This document shows, in pieces, positions 1 through 7,132 of a stretch of 19,368 nt of DNA (positions within the stretch are counted from its first letter, which is position 1; each line of letters opens with the position of its first letter). A program made the translations under genes and the position numbers. This stretch comes from JBBRZF01 sp038236965. Lineage in GTDB: Bacteria; Acidobacteriota; Terriglobia; Terriglobales; Acidobacteriaceae. The notes below the pieces were generated by a model that was given only the letters and a program-made list of their open reading frames with translations, searched no databases and was not told the DNA's origin. The stretch spans positions 1 to 19,368 of the forward strand of contig JBBRZF010000054.1 of the NCBI GenBank assembly GCA_038236965.1. Direction: 5' to 3'.

Positions 1-1029
1 GGCCCGCCGCCCGAACCGCCGGGTGCGCAGGAGACGACGGAGCAGGAAGTTTCCGAAGCGCTCGACCAGTTGGGCGAACTGAAGGGATTGATCCTCGATT
101 TGCGGCAGAACCCCGGCGGCCTGTTGAGTGAAGGCGTAGGCGTTGCCGACAAATTCCTGAAAAAGGGTTCGGTCATCGTTTCGCATCACGGACGTTCGAG
201 CCCGGAGAAGATTTATCGCGCTGCACACGGCAACGGAGGGAAAGATTATCCGCTGGTGGTACTGGTGAATCGCGGCACGGCATCGGCGGCCGAGATCGTT
301 TCAGGCGCGATACAGGACCACGACCGCGGGTTGATCGTGGGAGAGACGACGTTCGGCAAGGGACTGGTGCAGACGGTGTATCCGCTCTCTGAAAACACCG
401 GACTGGCGCTGACGACGGCGAAGTACTACACGCCGAGCGGACGTTTGATCCAGCGCGAGTACACAGGCGTTTCGCTTTACGATTATTACTACGCCCGCGA
501 CGAAGAAGGTTCCGACCCGACGGCTACGCCAGCAGGCAATGCTCCTCCACCGAACACGCACGAAGTGAAGCTGACGGACAGCGGACGCACGGTTTACGGC
601 GGCGGCGGCATCACGCCGGACGTAAAGATCCCGCCGTTCAAGACCAATCAGTTCCAGGACCGCCTGATTCAGAAATACGTCTTCTTCAACTTCGCGAAGC
701 ATTATCTTGTGAACCGTCACGTCGCCAAGAATTTCGAGGTCGACGATAACGTGATGCAGGAGTTCCGTAAATTCCTGGACGACCAGAAGGTCGCCTTCAC
801 CGAGGCTGAACTTGCGCAGGTGAACGAATGGGTACGCGGCAACATCAAGGCCGAACTTTTCGTCAATGAGTTCGGGCAGCAGGAAGGGTTACGCGTTCAC
901 GCGGAGACCGACCCTGCGGTCGCCAAGGCTCTCGACCTTCTGCCGAAGGCGAAGGAACTGGCGGACAACGCGAAGAAAGTCATTGCCGAACGCAGCAGCG
1001 CTCGCGCCATGGCTCCCAGTCAACAATAA
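1..1029 (+). CDS. S41 family C-terminal processing peptidase, 3' part
   Basis: The reading frame is open from the first base, so the start lies outside the window; 342 residues are visible. The C-terminal half of a tail-specific (Ctp/Prc-like) serine protease is clear: the LILDLRQNPGGLL strand-turn, then NRGTASAAEI with the nucleophilic Ser (codon 283-285), then GETTFGKGLVQ with the catalytic Lys about 25 residues later, as in the Ser-Lys dyad of this family. These enzymes cleave exported proteins near their C termini; the PDZ domain expected upstream is not in view. A Pro/Glu-rich stretch (first 15 or so residues) precedes the LDLR motif. After the protease core (to about residue 235) comes a charged helical C-terminal region. 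An intrinsic terminator follows the stop codon. Family assignment is secure; the substrate is unknown. Confidence 0.93.
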   Translation, partial: GPPPEPPGAQETTEQEVSEALDQLGELKGLILDLRQNPGGLLSEGVGVADKFLKKGSVIVSHHGRSSPEKIYRAAHGNGGKDYPLVVLVNRGTASAAEIVSGAIQDHDRGLIVGETTFGKGLVQTVYPLSENTGLALTTAKYYTPSGRLIQREYTGVSLYDYYYARDEEGSDPTATPAGNAPPPNTHEVKLTDSGRTVYGGGGITPDVKIPPFKTNQFQDRLIQKYVFFNFAKHYLVNRHVAKNFEVDDNVMQEFRKFLDDQKVAFTEAELAQVNEWVRGNIKAELFVNEFGQQEGLRVHAETDPAVAKALDLLPKAKELADNAKKVIAERSSARAMAPSQQ

Positions 1030-1049
1030 GCGCTCAGTAATTCGAAGCG

Positions 1050-1077
1050 AAGGCCTGCAGAGATGCGGGCCTTTTGC
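1050..1077 (+). terminator. Intrinsic terminator of the S41 protease gene
   Basis: AAGGCC at 1050-1055 pairs with GGCCTT at 1068-1073, with an extra inner GC/GC pairing, followed by TTTTGCTTT. It lies 20 bases after the protease stop and before the PAS gene, so it separates the two transcription units. Confidence 0.75.
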
Positions 1078-1150
1078 TTTGCTGCGAGGAGCAGCGCGAG
1101 GGCAGTTAAAGGTTTCGGGCGGGGATGCCGAAGAAGAGGCTGAGTCCTCT

Positions 1151-2089
1151 ATGGCGCAACCACTCGACCTCGATTCGCTCCGCACGGTGCTGGAGGGACT
1201 TCCAACGGGCGTCTATATCGTGGACCTCGAGCGCAAGATACTGCTGTGGAATCGCGGAGCGGAACAGATCAGCGGATTCCTTGCGCAGGATGTGATCGGA
1301 CGCCATTGCAGCGAAAACATACTGAGCCACTGTAACGTGGAAGAGCGCTCGGTCTGCACCACGCATTGTCCGCTGCATGAGACCATCCGCGACGGGCAAG
1401 CGCGGGACGCAGAATTGTTTCTGCGGCACAAGGACGGACATCGCGTGGCGGTGCGAATACGCGCAGTCCCCTTGCGAGATGAGAACGGGAACATCATCGG
1501 CGCAGCCGAGAGTTTTGACGAGTACCGCTTCGCCGACCATCGCGAGCGCCCGCTCTCGCCGTTGGAAGGACTCGACACCCTGAGTCGCGTGACCGACCTA
1601 CCGGCCCACCAGATCACCGCCGAGATACTGGAAGAACATGTGGAAGCTTTTGCGCGACATCTGGCACCGTTCTCCATCCTGCGAATTCATTTGGACAGGC
1701 TGGCGCAGTTTCGGGCGGACCGTGGATTGGAACCGTCAGACGCGCTGCTGAAGGTGATCGCTCAGACGATTCGTACCGTGATGAAACCGAGCGATTTTCT
1801 GGGATGCTGGGCAGAGAACGAATTTCTCGCCATCATCGCTACACGCCGTCCGCACGCTCTGGAGAAAATAGCTGAGCGAATACGCGGCCTGGTGAGTTCG
1901 GCTGGAATCGTTTGGTGGGGCGACCTGGTATCGCTGACGGTCTCGATAGGCGGGGCTGTCGTGGAACCGGACGATACGGCGCACTTGCTGCTCAACCGGG
2001 CAGACAGGGCAGTGGAAACCTGCGTACGGAATGGCGGGAACTGCGTGGAGATCGAGAATGTTGAATCTGCCGGGGAGCATAAGGGCTAG
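1151..2089 (+). CDS. PAS domain protein with degenerate GGDEF domain
   Basis: A 312-residue cytoplasmic sensor. Residues 8-123 form a PAS domain (LPTGVYIVDLERKILLWNRGAE, later IRAVPLRDENGNIIGA). Inside it four cysteines are spaced C53-x7-C61-x7-C69-x3-C73, suggesting a metal, Fe-S or redox site. Residues 175-303 look like a GGDEF domain (FSILRIHLDRL, then VSLTVSIGGAVVEP and the NRADRAVETCVRNGGN helix), but the signature GG[DE]EF reads AENEF (221-225), so cyclase activity is unlikely. The position of the inhibitory RxxD site reads KPSD (212-215). ATG 1151 is chosen because the PAS domain starts just after it; the longer open frame back to 866 overlaps the protease gene. The stop is 3 bases before motA, so it is probably co-transcribed with motA and motB and may link a signal to flagellar output (inference). 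Confidence 0.85.
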   Translation: MAQPLDLDSLRTVLEGLPTGVYIVDLERKILLWNRGAEQISGFLAQDVIGRHCSENILSHCNVEERSVCTTHCPLHETIRDGQARDAELFLRHKDGHRVAVRIRAVPLRDENGNIIGAAESFDEYRFADHRERPLSPLEGLDTLSRVTDLPAHQITAEILEEHVEAFARHLAPFSILRIHLDRLAQFRADRGLEPSDALLKVIAQTIRTVMKPSDFLGCWAENEFLAIIATRRPHALEKIAERIRGLVSSAGIVWWGDLVSLTVSIGGAVVEPDDTAHLLLNRADRAVETCVRNGGNCVEIENVESAGEHKG

Positions 2090-2092
2090 CTT

Positions 2093-2986
2093 ATGTTTGT
2101 CATCATCGGGATCATCGTTGTGTTTGGCGCCATCATGGGCGGATACCTGATGGAGCACGGCAAGATTGCCGTGCTGATTCAGCCAGCCGAACTGGTCATC
2201 ATTGCCGGAGCCGCTGCTGGAACGGTTCTCATCGCAAACCCGCTGCATATCCTGAAACAAATCGTTGCCGGAATAATCGGGACAATCAAGGGCTCGCCGT
2301 TTACGAAGACCAAGTATCTCAATTCGCTGAAGATGTTGTACGACCTGCTGAACAAGGGCCGCAAAGATGGACTGGTGGCGCTAGAGACCGATGTCGAAGA
2401 ACCGGAGAAAAGTGCGGTGTTCTCCAAGTATCCGGATTTCGTGAAAGACCATCATGCACTCGCCTTTGTGTGCGACACGATGCGAATGGCAATCGTGGGA
2501 GGCATCGATCCTTTCGATGTAGACCAGATGATGGAGCTGGATATGGAGGTGCACCATCATGAGAGTTCTATCCCCGTGGCTGCGCTTACGACGATGGCGG
2601 ATTCCCTGCCGGGCCTTGGCATCGTGGCGGCGGTGCTGGGAGTTGTCATCACCATGGGCGCGCTGGGCGGACCGCCGGAAGAAATAGGGCACAAGGTTGC
2701 TGCCGCGCTGGTGGGAACATTCCTGGGAATCCTGCTGTGTTACGGGTTCATCGGCCCCATCGCGCAGAACATGTCGAAGATCGTTGATGATGAACACGCC
2801 TATCACGCTGTGCTCCGCGTATGCATGATCGCGTTCATGAAAGGAACCGCGCCCATCATGGCCGTTGAGATCGCACGTCGCGCGGTGCCCGGGCATATCC
2901 GTCCGACATTCCAGGAACTTGAGAACTTGTGCCGCAAGGGAGTAGTTGCAGAGACTGCACCCGCCGCCGCTGCGGCTGCTTCTTAG
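2093..2986 (+). CDS. motA: Flagellar motor stator protein MotA
   Basis: A 297-residue inner-membrane protein. MotA and MotB form the ion-conducting stator that turns the flagellar rotor. Four membrane spans are visible: residues 1-20, about 33-52, about 172-192 (GLGIVAAVLGVVITMGAL) and about 203-225 (AALVGTFLGILLCYGFIGPIA). The last two with their prolines match the conserved MotA core. The loop between spans 2 and 3 is long and charged, as expected for the rotor-contacting part. The C terminus is Ala-rich. The gene follows the PAS gene by 3 bases and precedes motB by 8 bases, so the three form an operon. An AAGGG at 2080-2084 may serve as ribosome binding site. The pattern resembles proton-type stators, but the ion cannot be settled from sequence alone. 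Confidence 0.95.
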   Translation: MFVIIGIIVVFGAIMGGYLMEHGKIAVLIQPAELVIIAGAAAGTVLIANPLHILKQIVAGIIGTIKGSPFTKTKYLNSLKMLYDLLNKGRKDGLVALETDVEEPEKSAVFSKYPDFVKDHHALAFVCDTMRMAIVGGIDPFDVDQMMELDMEVHHHESSIPVAALTTMADSLPGLGIVAAVLGVVITMGALGGPPEEIGHKVAAALVGTFLGILLCYGFIGPIAQNMSKIVDDEHAYHAVLRVCMIAFMKGTAPIMAVEIARRAVPGHIRPTFQELENLCRKGVVAETAPAAAAAAS

Positions 2987-2994
2987 GAAACGCC

Positions 2995-3819
2995 ATGAAT
3001 AACGGCCAGCCTATCATCATCAAGAAGAAGATCGTACACGGCGGACACCACGGCGGCGCGTGGAAAGTGGCCTATGCCGATTTCGTGACGGCGATGATGG
3101 CGCTGTTCATCGTTCTCTGGCTGCTCAATTCCAGCAAGGAAGTGAAGGAAGCAGTGGGAGGATATTTCAAGGACCCGTCTGGAACATCGAAGCTGGTCGG
3201 CTCGAACCAGACCGGCTCCGGTCAGAACCTGGACCTCAGCAAGGACGATATGCCCAAGCTGAAGGAAAAACTCAAGATGGCGATGCGGCAGATGCCGGAT
3301 TTCGACAGGCTGAAAAACCAGATCGACATGACGGTAACCCAGGAAGGATTGCGCATCGAGTTGCTGGAATCCGATGTCGGTGTGTTTTTCGATTCAGGCA
3401 AGCCGGCGCCGAACAACGTGGGAAGCAATCTTCTAGCAATGCTCGCGAAGGAGTTGGGAGTTCTTCCGAACAAGCTCTCCATTGAAGGACACACGGATTC
3501 GCAGCCTTTTGCAGGAAGCACGACGTATGGAAACTGGGAGCTCTCCGCTGACAGGGCGAATGCCGCGCGACGCATCATGCAAGCGAGCGGGATAAGAGCC
3601 GACCAGGTTTCGCAGGTCCGCGGATTCGCCGACCAACAGCCTCGGAAGAACAGCGCGCCGGAAGACTCATCGAACCGGCGAATCTCGTTGATCGTTCAAT
3701 ACATTCAGAAACCGTTTGTGGAAGAAAAACTCGAAGAAGGCAAACCAGGGGAGGCGGGCCAAGCCGAGGCCAAGCCCTCCGAAGAACATAAAGAGCCTGC
3801 TGGCGAAGCTCACCATTAG
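2995..3819 (+). CDS. motB: Flagellar motor stator protein MotB
   Basis: A 274-residue stator partner of MotA. The N terminus is cytoplasmic and basic (IIIKKKIVHGGHHGG), followed by one membrane span containing the ion-binding aspartate, Asp29, in WKVAYADFVTAMMALF. The periplasmic C-terminal half (about 120-240) is an OmpA-like peptidoglycan-binding domain, with LSIEGHTDSQPF, ELSADRANAARRIM and the SSNRRISLIVQ end motif. A plug-like segment lies between. The last 34 residues are a Glu/Lys/Pro-rich tail. ATG 2995 is chosen over upstream in-frame codons because it has AGGA six bases before it and gives the usual MotB N terminus; an earlier start would overlap motA. Confidence 0.95.
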   Translation: MNNGQPIIIKKKIVHGGHHGGAWKVAYADFVTAMMALFIVLWLLNSSKEVKEAVGGYFKDPSGTSKLVGSNQTGSGQNLDLSKDDMPKLKEKLKMAMRQMPDFDRLKNQIDMTVTQEGLRIELLESDVGVFFDSGKPAPNNVGSNLLAMLAKELGVLPNKLSIEGHTDSQPFAGSTTYGNWELSADRANAARRIMQASGIRADQVSQVRGFADQQPRKNSAPEDSSNRRISLIVQYIQKPFVEEKLEEGKPGEAGQAEAKPSEEHKEPAGEAHH

Positions 3820-3866
3820 CGATGAATCCATCTAGCGACGGATCCATCTAGCGACGGATTCATCGC
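3819..3866. repeat. Tandem 16-bp repeat inside an 11-bp inverted repeat
   Basis: The 16-base unit ATCCATCTAGCGACGG occurs twice perfectly at 3826-3841 and 3842-3857, and a decayed third copy follows. The whole block is flanked by perfect 11-base inverted arms, GCGATGAATCC at 3819-3829 and GGATTCATCGC at 3856-3866. It overlaps the last base of the motB stop codon and lies just before the terminator shared with the convergent gene. Confidence 0.85.
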
Positions 3867-3867
3867 G

Positions 3868-3895
3868 AAGAAAAGCCCAGCGATGTGCCGGGCTT
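3868..3895 (-). terminator. Terminator between motB and the TolB-like gene
   Basis: AAGCCC at 3873-3878 pairs with GGGCTT at 3890-3895. Read on the minus strand the stem is followed by TTTTCTT, so it is a good intrinsic terminator for the TolB-like gene. In the plus direction the T-tract is poor, but the hairpin may also stop motB transcripts. Confidence 0.65.
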
Positions 3896-3913
3896 CTGGA
3901 TTTCTGCAGACGA

Positions 3914-5020
3914 TCATTTCACCCAGTCGGCGTAAAAGACATTCGTCTCGTGCGGTTTGCCACGACGGTTCGACGCAAAGACGATGTGCTTGCCATCGCG
4001 CGTGAACATGGGGAACCCGTCAAAGGTGTCGTTGTAGGTGATGCGTTCAAGGTTGGTGCCGTCCACGTCGATAGCCCACAACTCGAAGTTCCCCATGCCT
4101 CCGGTGGAGCCTGAGTTCGAACTGAAGATGATGCGCTGCGGAGGGCCGCCCTTCCGGGCCTTCTTCCCGCTTGCGCCTTCCGGCATGAAGAACGGCGCAA
4201 AACTGGCCGCGTTCAGTTTCGAGACCTGATGCTTCTCGGTGCCATCGGCCTTCATCACCCAGATTTCCAGCGTAGTAGGGCGGATGAGGTTCTGCTTCAG
4301 CAGATCCTTGTATTCGGAAATCTCTTTCTCCGTTTTCGGATGATAGGCGCGATAGACGATCCACTGTCCATCTTCGGAGAAGAACGGGCCGCCGTCATAT
4401 CCCAATTCGTCGGTGAGACGCTTGACGTTCTTGCCGTCGATATCCATGGTGTAGATATCGAGGTCGCCATCGCGAATGGAGTTGAAGACAATCTTCTTGC
4501 CATCGGCGGAGATGGTGGCTTCCGCATCGTATCCATCGGTGGTGGTCATGCGCTGCGCGTCAGAGCCGTCGAGGTTCGCTTTGTAGATATCGTAGGTCGG
4601 GTAGAGCGCCCAGGTGTAGCCCTTGGAATAATCCGGCGGAGGAGGACACTCAGGCCCTGCCATTTGCGTGGACGAATAGAGGATATGTTTGCTGTCCGGA
4701 AGAATGTAGGAGCAAGTGGTGCGTCCCTTGCCGCCGGATACAAGGCGCGTGTTCGATCCGTCGGAGTTCATGGTGTAGATCTGGTCGCACTTCCCACCAT
4801 CGCGCACGCTCTGGAAGCTCATCAATTTTTCGTCGGGACTGAAATACGCTTCGGCATTCTGTCCGCCAAAAGTAATCTGTCGCACATTGCGCAAATGTTT
4901 TTCGTGGGGGAGGCGCGCATCGCTCGAATCGGACTTAGCGGGTTGAGTCGGAGTGGACTGCGCAATCAATACGTGGGAGAAAAGAACGAGCAAGACAATG
5001 GTCAGGAGAGCTTTCTTCAT
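3914..5020 (-). CDS. Exported TolB-like beta-propeller (PD40) protein
   Basis: A 368-residue protein starting MKKALLTIVLLVLFSHVLIAQ, a clear signal peptide with likely cleavage near LIAQ. The mature part has repeated propeller blades of the TolB/PD40 type: YFSPDEKLMSFQS..DQIYTMNSDGSN, ISADGKKIVFNS..DIYTMDIDGKN, FSEDGQWIVYRAY..EIWVMKADGT, and FTRDGKHIVFASNRRG at the end. Such proteins are periplasmic or surface propellers; some carry peptidase or binding domains, but none is visible here and no catalytic triad is seen. It is not the Tol-Pal TolB by context, as no tol or pal genes are near. ATG 5020 is chosen because it begins the signal peptide; the frame continues 23 codons upstream without support. 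Function unknown beyond the fold. Confidence 0.88.
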   Translation of the reverse strand: MKKALLTIVLLVLFSHVLIAQSTPTQPAKSDSSDARLPHEKHLRNVRQITFGGQNAEAYFSPDEKLMSFQSVRDGGKCDQIYTMNSDGSNTRLVSGGKGRTTCSYILPDSKHILYSSTQMAGPECPPPPDYSKGYTWALYPTYDIYKANLDGSDAQRMTTTDGYDAEATISADGKKIVFNSIRDGDLDIYTMDIDGKNVKRLTDELGYDGGPFFSEDGQWIVYRAYHPKTEKEISEYKDLLKQNLIRPTTLEIWVMKADGTEKHQVSKLNAASFAPFFMPEGASGKKARKGGPPQRIIFSSNSGSTGGMGNFELWAIDVDGTNLERITYNDTFDGFPMFTRDGKHIVFASNRRGKPHETNVFYADWVK

Positions 5021-5029
5021 GGTCTGGGA

Positions 5030-5058
5030 ACTATACACATCGTCCATCGCGGCGGCAA
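5030..5058 (-). promoter_or_regulatory. Promoter of the TolB-like gene
   Basis: On the minus strand TTGCCG (5053-5058) and TATAGT (5030-5035) are separated by exactly 17 bases. The -10 box ends 9 bases before the ATG, so the leader would be only 2-3 bases long. No Shine-Dalgarno sequence is present. Confidence 0.55.
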
Positions 5059-5115
5059 CGCTGTTGCTCGTCGTGTAGCTCCGGAGCACAGCAGCTTCGT
5101 AGGTATTTCCTCTGC

Positions 5116-5144
5116 TTGTCTGTATTGCGAGCGGCTGCTAAAAT
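5116..5144 (+). promoter_or_regulatory. Promoter of the tRNA-Ala gene
   Basis: TTGTCT (5116-5121) and TAAAAT (5139-5144) are separated by 17 bases. Transcription would start near 5151, about 47 bases before the mature tRNA, leaving a leader to be processed. Confidence 0.55.
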
Positions 5145-5197
5145 ACTTTTATCGCACAGGAGAAGGTCTGACTGTTCGATCCCATCCACAGAATTGT

Positions 5198-5273
5198 GGG
5201 GCTTTAGCTCAGCTGGGAGAGCGCCTCGTTCGCAACGAGGAGGTCGGCGGTTCGATCCCGCCAAGCTCCACCA
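5198..5273 (+). tRNA. tRNA-Ala (anticodon CGC)
   Basis: A complete 76-base cloverleaf with encoded CCA end. The acceptor GGGGCTT (5198-5204) pairs with AAGCTCC and includes the G3:U70 wobble pair that marks alanine tRNAs. The D-stem is GCTC/GAGC. The anticodon stem is CCTCG/CGAGG around TTCGCAA, with anticodon CGC at 5231-5233, which reads GCG. The T-arm is GGCGG-TTCGATC-CCGCC. It stands alone, followed 61 bases later by ribA; no strong terminator is visible between them. Confidence 0.97.
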
Positions 5274-5299
5274 TTATTCCCACACTATCCGGCGGTTCA

Positions 5300-5327
5300 C
5301 TGGAATTCCAGCGCAGAAGCTTATAAT
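5300..5327 (+). promoter_or_regulatory. ribA -10 box with upstream palindrome
   Basis: A perfect TATAAT box lies at 5322-5327, 7 bases before the GTG start of ribA, which fits a leaderless transcript. A perfect 12-base palindrome CTGGAATTCCAG at 5300-5311 sits just upstream, over the region where the -35 box would lie, and could be an operator. No recognisable -35 hexamer or FMN riboswitch is seen. Confidence 0.45.
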
Positions 5328-5334
5328 CTGTAAT

Positions 5335-5979
5335 GTGAATCCATCCGTCACCAAGATCGCCGAAGCCACCTTCCCTACCCGTTGGGGAATGTTCCGCATC
5401 TACGGCTTCGAAGGCCACTTCCCCGGAACGGAACGCCTGGTCAATCCAGAAGCGACGGCGGAAGATCGCCGCAAAGAAAGCGCCGTCGCTCTGGTGATGG
5501 GCGACATCGCATCGAAGCCTCCGTTGGTGCGCATACACTCGCAATGCTTAACCGGAGATGTATTCGGCTCGTTGCGTTGCGATTGCCGTCAGCAGCTTGA
5601 AATGGCGCTGGCGATGATCGCGCAGGCAGGGGCGGGCATCCTCATCTACGAAGAACAGGAAGGCCGCGGCATTGGATTGATGGCCAAACTCCAGGCCTAC
5701 CAATTGCAAGACAGCGGACTCGATACGGTGCAGGCGAACGAACAACTCGGATTCAAAGCCGATTGCCGCGAATACAATCTGCCGGTTGAAATCCTGACGG
5801 CGCTCGGCGTGAAGCAGTTGCGATTGCTGTCGAATAATCCGGAGAAGGTTTCCGCCGTGGAGAATGGCGGAATCGAAGTAGTGGAACGCGTGCCCTGTGA
5901 GGTGGAACCCGCTCCTTACGCGCAGAAGTATATCGACACCAAGCGCGAGAAGATGGGACACCTGTTCACGGCGAAATAG
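5335..5979 (+). CDS. ribA: GTP cyclohydrolase II
   Basis: A 214-residue enzyme that opens GTP to the diaminopyrimidine precursor of riboflavin, with release of formate and pyrophosphate. The zinc site is visible as C71-x10-C82-x-C84 in QCLTGDVFGSLRCDC, followed by IYEEQEGRGIGL with the catalytic region, and LLSNNPEKVSAVENGGI near the end. It is monofunctional: no ribB domain is fused. GTG 5335 is chosen because it gives a normal N terminus for the family; the first ATG (5389) would remove about 18 residues. No Shine-Dalgarno sequence precedes GTG, but a perfect -10 box does. No other riboflavin genes are nearby. Confidence 0.93.
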   Translation: MNPSVTKIAEATFPTRWGMFRIYGFEGHFPGTERLVNPEATAEDRRKESAVALVMGDIASKPPLVRIHSQCLTGDVFGSLRCDCRQQLEMALAMIAQAGAGILIYEEQEGRGIGLMAKLQAYQLQDSGLDTVQANEQLGFKADCREYNLPVEILTALGVKQLRLLSNNPEKVSAVENGGIEVVERVPCEVEPAPYAQKYIDTKREKMGHLFTAK

Positions 5980-6003
5980 TTCGTCGCCGACCTCAAGAAC
6001 AAG

Positions 6004-6173
6004 AACAATCCATCACGGAGACACAGAGACACGGAGAAAATCTTGGGGCGCGAAAAGCCCGTTGGAGAATGGGCGTTCCTGGATTACGAGTTTCTTTTCA
6101 CCACGAAGACACGAAGGCACGAAGAAAATCAAAAGCTTTAAGGATGCAAGAGCCCGTTGATGACGGGCTTTTC
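6004..6173 (+). repeat. Gene-end repeat element with terminator, copy 1 (after ribA)
   Basis: Begins with CAATCCATCACGGAG, carries CACGGAGA-type units, a spacer with a GCCCGTT/AATGGGC hairpin (6057-6074), then the unit CACGAAGR three times in tandem (6102-6125), AAATCAAAAGCTTTAAGGAT, and an intrinsic terminator. It aligns over its length with 18034-18194 and in shorter form with 10092-10169. No coding function is evident. Confidence 0.8.
6151..6173 (+). terminator. Intrinsic terminator of ribA
   Basis: AGCCCGT (6151-6157) pairs with ACGGGCT (6163-6169) around loop TGATG, then TTTCTG. It forms the 3' end of the repeat element that follows ribA. Confidence 0.75.
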
Positions 6174-6220
6174 TGTTTGCCGGTGGGGAAGAACACGGGC
6201 TTTTGATTGCTGTACCAGAA

Positions 6221-7069
6221 TTAGCGCAAGACTCTTTCCAGCGCTTTGCGTTCTTTGACCGGCAGTTTTGCGACTGCGTAGCGCGCTAGAGCGCGATAGA
6301 CTTTTGCGGCGCCGGATTTGCCCAGGGCTTTCGTGTGACGACGGATGGTTTCGACATCGCCACGCAGCAGCGGTCCGCTGAAAGCCTTTGCTCCGCCTTC
6401 AGCAAAATAATTTTCAAGAGTGCGCAGGATGATGGGCGTCATTGATTTTGCCATCATGCTGGGCGGCACTCCAGCCATGCGGGCCACCTCTTCGGCCGCT
6501 GTCAACTGCGCGACCAGCAGAGGCGACAAGAAAGCGCCGAAGGCGTGGTAGAGCGGCTTGGCGCTTTTCTTCACGGTGAAGACTTCCCCGCCGAGATCCT
6601 CGGCGATACGCCTCGCCAGTACGACGGCGGCGCGGTCGCCTTCCACGGCGAAAGCAACACCCTGCAATCTCGGCGCTTCGGTTTTCACGAAGGTCATCAT
6701 CGGGTGCAGTGACGCCACCTTGGCCTCGCGCTTTTGCAGCGCAGAGAGCACGTCGCTGGTGAGGGCTCCACTGGAATGCAAGACGATTTTTCCGCGCCAG
6801 TTTCCATGTGTGGACGCGGCTTGCGCGCAATCAGCCAAGGCATCGTCGGAGACGGCGAACCAGATGACGTCGGCCGCGTAGGTCGCGTCGTCCATCGATG
6901 CCGCATGGGCACCACATTTTTTTGCGACTGCTCTAGCGCGCGACAACGACTCGCGCCGGGAACGTACGACGATCTCGTCGATGACGAAGCCGGCTTCGCG
7001 CAGTCGCACGCTTAGTCCGCTCGTCAGCGATCCGGCTCCAACGAAGGAAACGGTGGGAAGCTTTGCCAT
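6221..7069 (-). CDS. Rossmann-like and DUF2520 domain protein
   Basis: A 282-residue protein. Residues 7-130 form an NAD(P)-binding Rossmann fold with VSFVGAGSLTSGL at the dinucleotide site, VIWFAVSDDALADC, and KIVLHSSGALTSDVL. Residues 145-275 form the DUF2520 all-helical domain, with LHPMMTF before it, then AKPLYHAFGAFLSPLLVAQ and FSGPLLRGDVETIRRH, a family hallmark. The architecture resembles ketopantoate reductase and F420-dependent NADP reductases, but no substrate is established for this family. ATG 7069 is chosen because MAKLPTVSFVGAG starts the fold directly; ATG 7081 adds only four residues. It is divergent from the Nudix gene, with 63 bases shared between them. Confidence 0.85.
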   Translation of the reverse strand: MAKLPTVSFVGAGSLTSGLSVRLREAGFVIDEIVVRSRRESLSRARAVAKKCGAHAASMDDATYAADVIWFAVSDDALADCAQAASTHGNWRGKIVLHSSGALTSDVLSALQKREAKVASLHPMMTFVKTEAPRLQGVAFAVEGDRAAVVLARRIAEDLGGEVFTVKKSAKPLYHAFGAFLSPLLVAQLTAAEEVARMAGVPPSMMAKSMTPIILRTLENYFAEGGAKAFSGPLLRGDVETIRRHTKALGKSGAAKVYRALARYAVAKLPVKERKALERVLR

Positions 7070-7076
7070 GCCGCGC

Positions 7077-7126
7077 AGCATACCAGATACGCACGCAACT
7101 CGCGCGCATTGACGTTGCTCTATAGT
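7077..7126. promoter_or_regulatory. Divergent -10 boxes between DUF2520 and Nudix genes
   Basis: Minus strand: TATGCT at 7077-7082, 7 bases before the ATG at 7069. Plus strand: TATAGT at 7121-7126, 6 bases before the ATG at 7133. Neither gene has a Shine-Dalgarno sequence and neither box has a convincing -35 partner. Both would give leaderless or nearly leaderless transcripts. Confidence 0.4.
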
Positions 7127-7132
7127 GTTGAC

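Noticed and set aside
866..1150. N-terminal extension of the PAS protein
   Set aside because: This part overlaps the end of the protease gene and its terminator in another frame; the PAS domain starts just after ATG 1151.
3914..5020. TolB of the Tol-Pal system
   Set aside because: The propeller type fits, but there are no tolQ, tolR, tolA or pal genes nearby and many paralogues of this fold exist in acidobacteria.
4229..5326. Long plus-strand open frame opposite the TolB-like gene
   Set aside because: It is antisense to a gene with a clear signal peptide and propeller repeats, and even runs through the tRNA; its protein shows no domain pattern.
5274..5334. FMN riboswitch before ribA
   Set aside because: Only 61 bases separate the tRNA and ribA, and none of the conserved RFN-element segments are visible.
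5960..6160. Small coding frames within the repeat elements at 5897-6160 and 17670-18161
   Set aside because: Their ends translate the CACGGAG/CACGAAG repeats (such as HHGDTETRR), a known artefact in annotation of these repeats; upstream parts overlap real genes in another frame.
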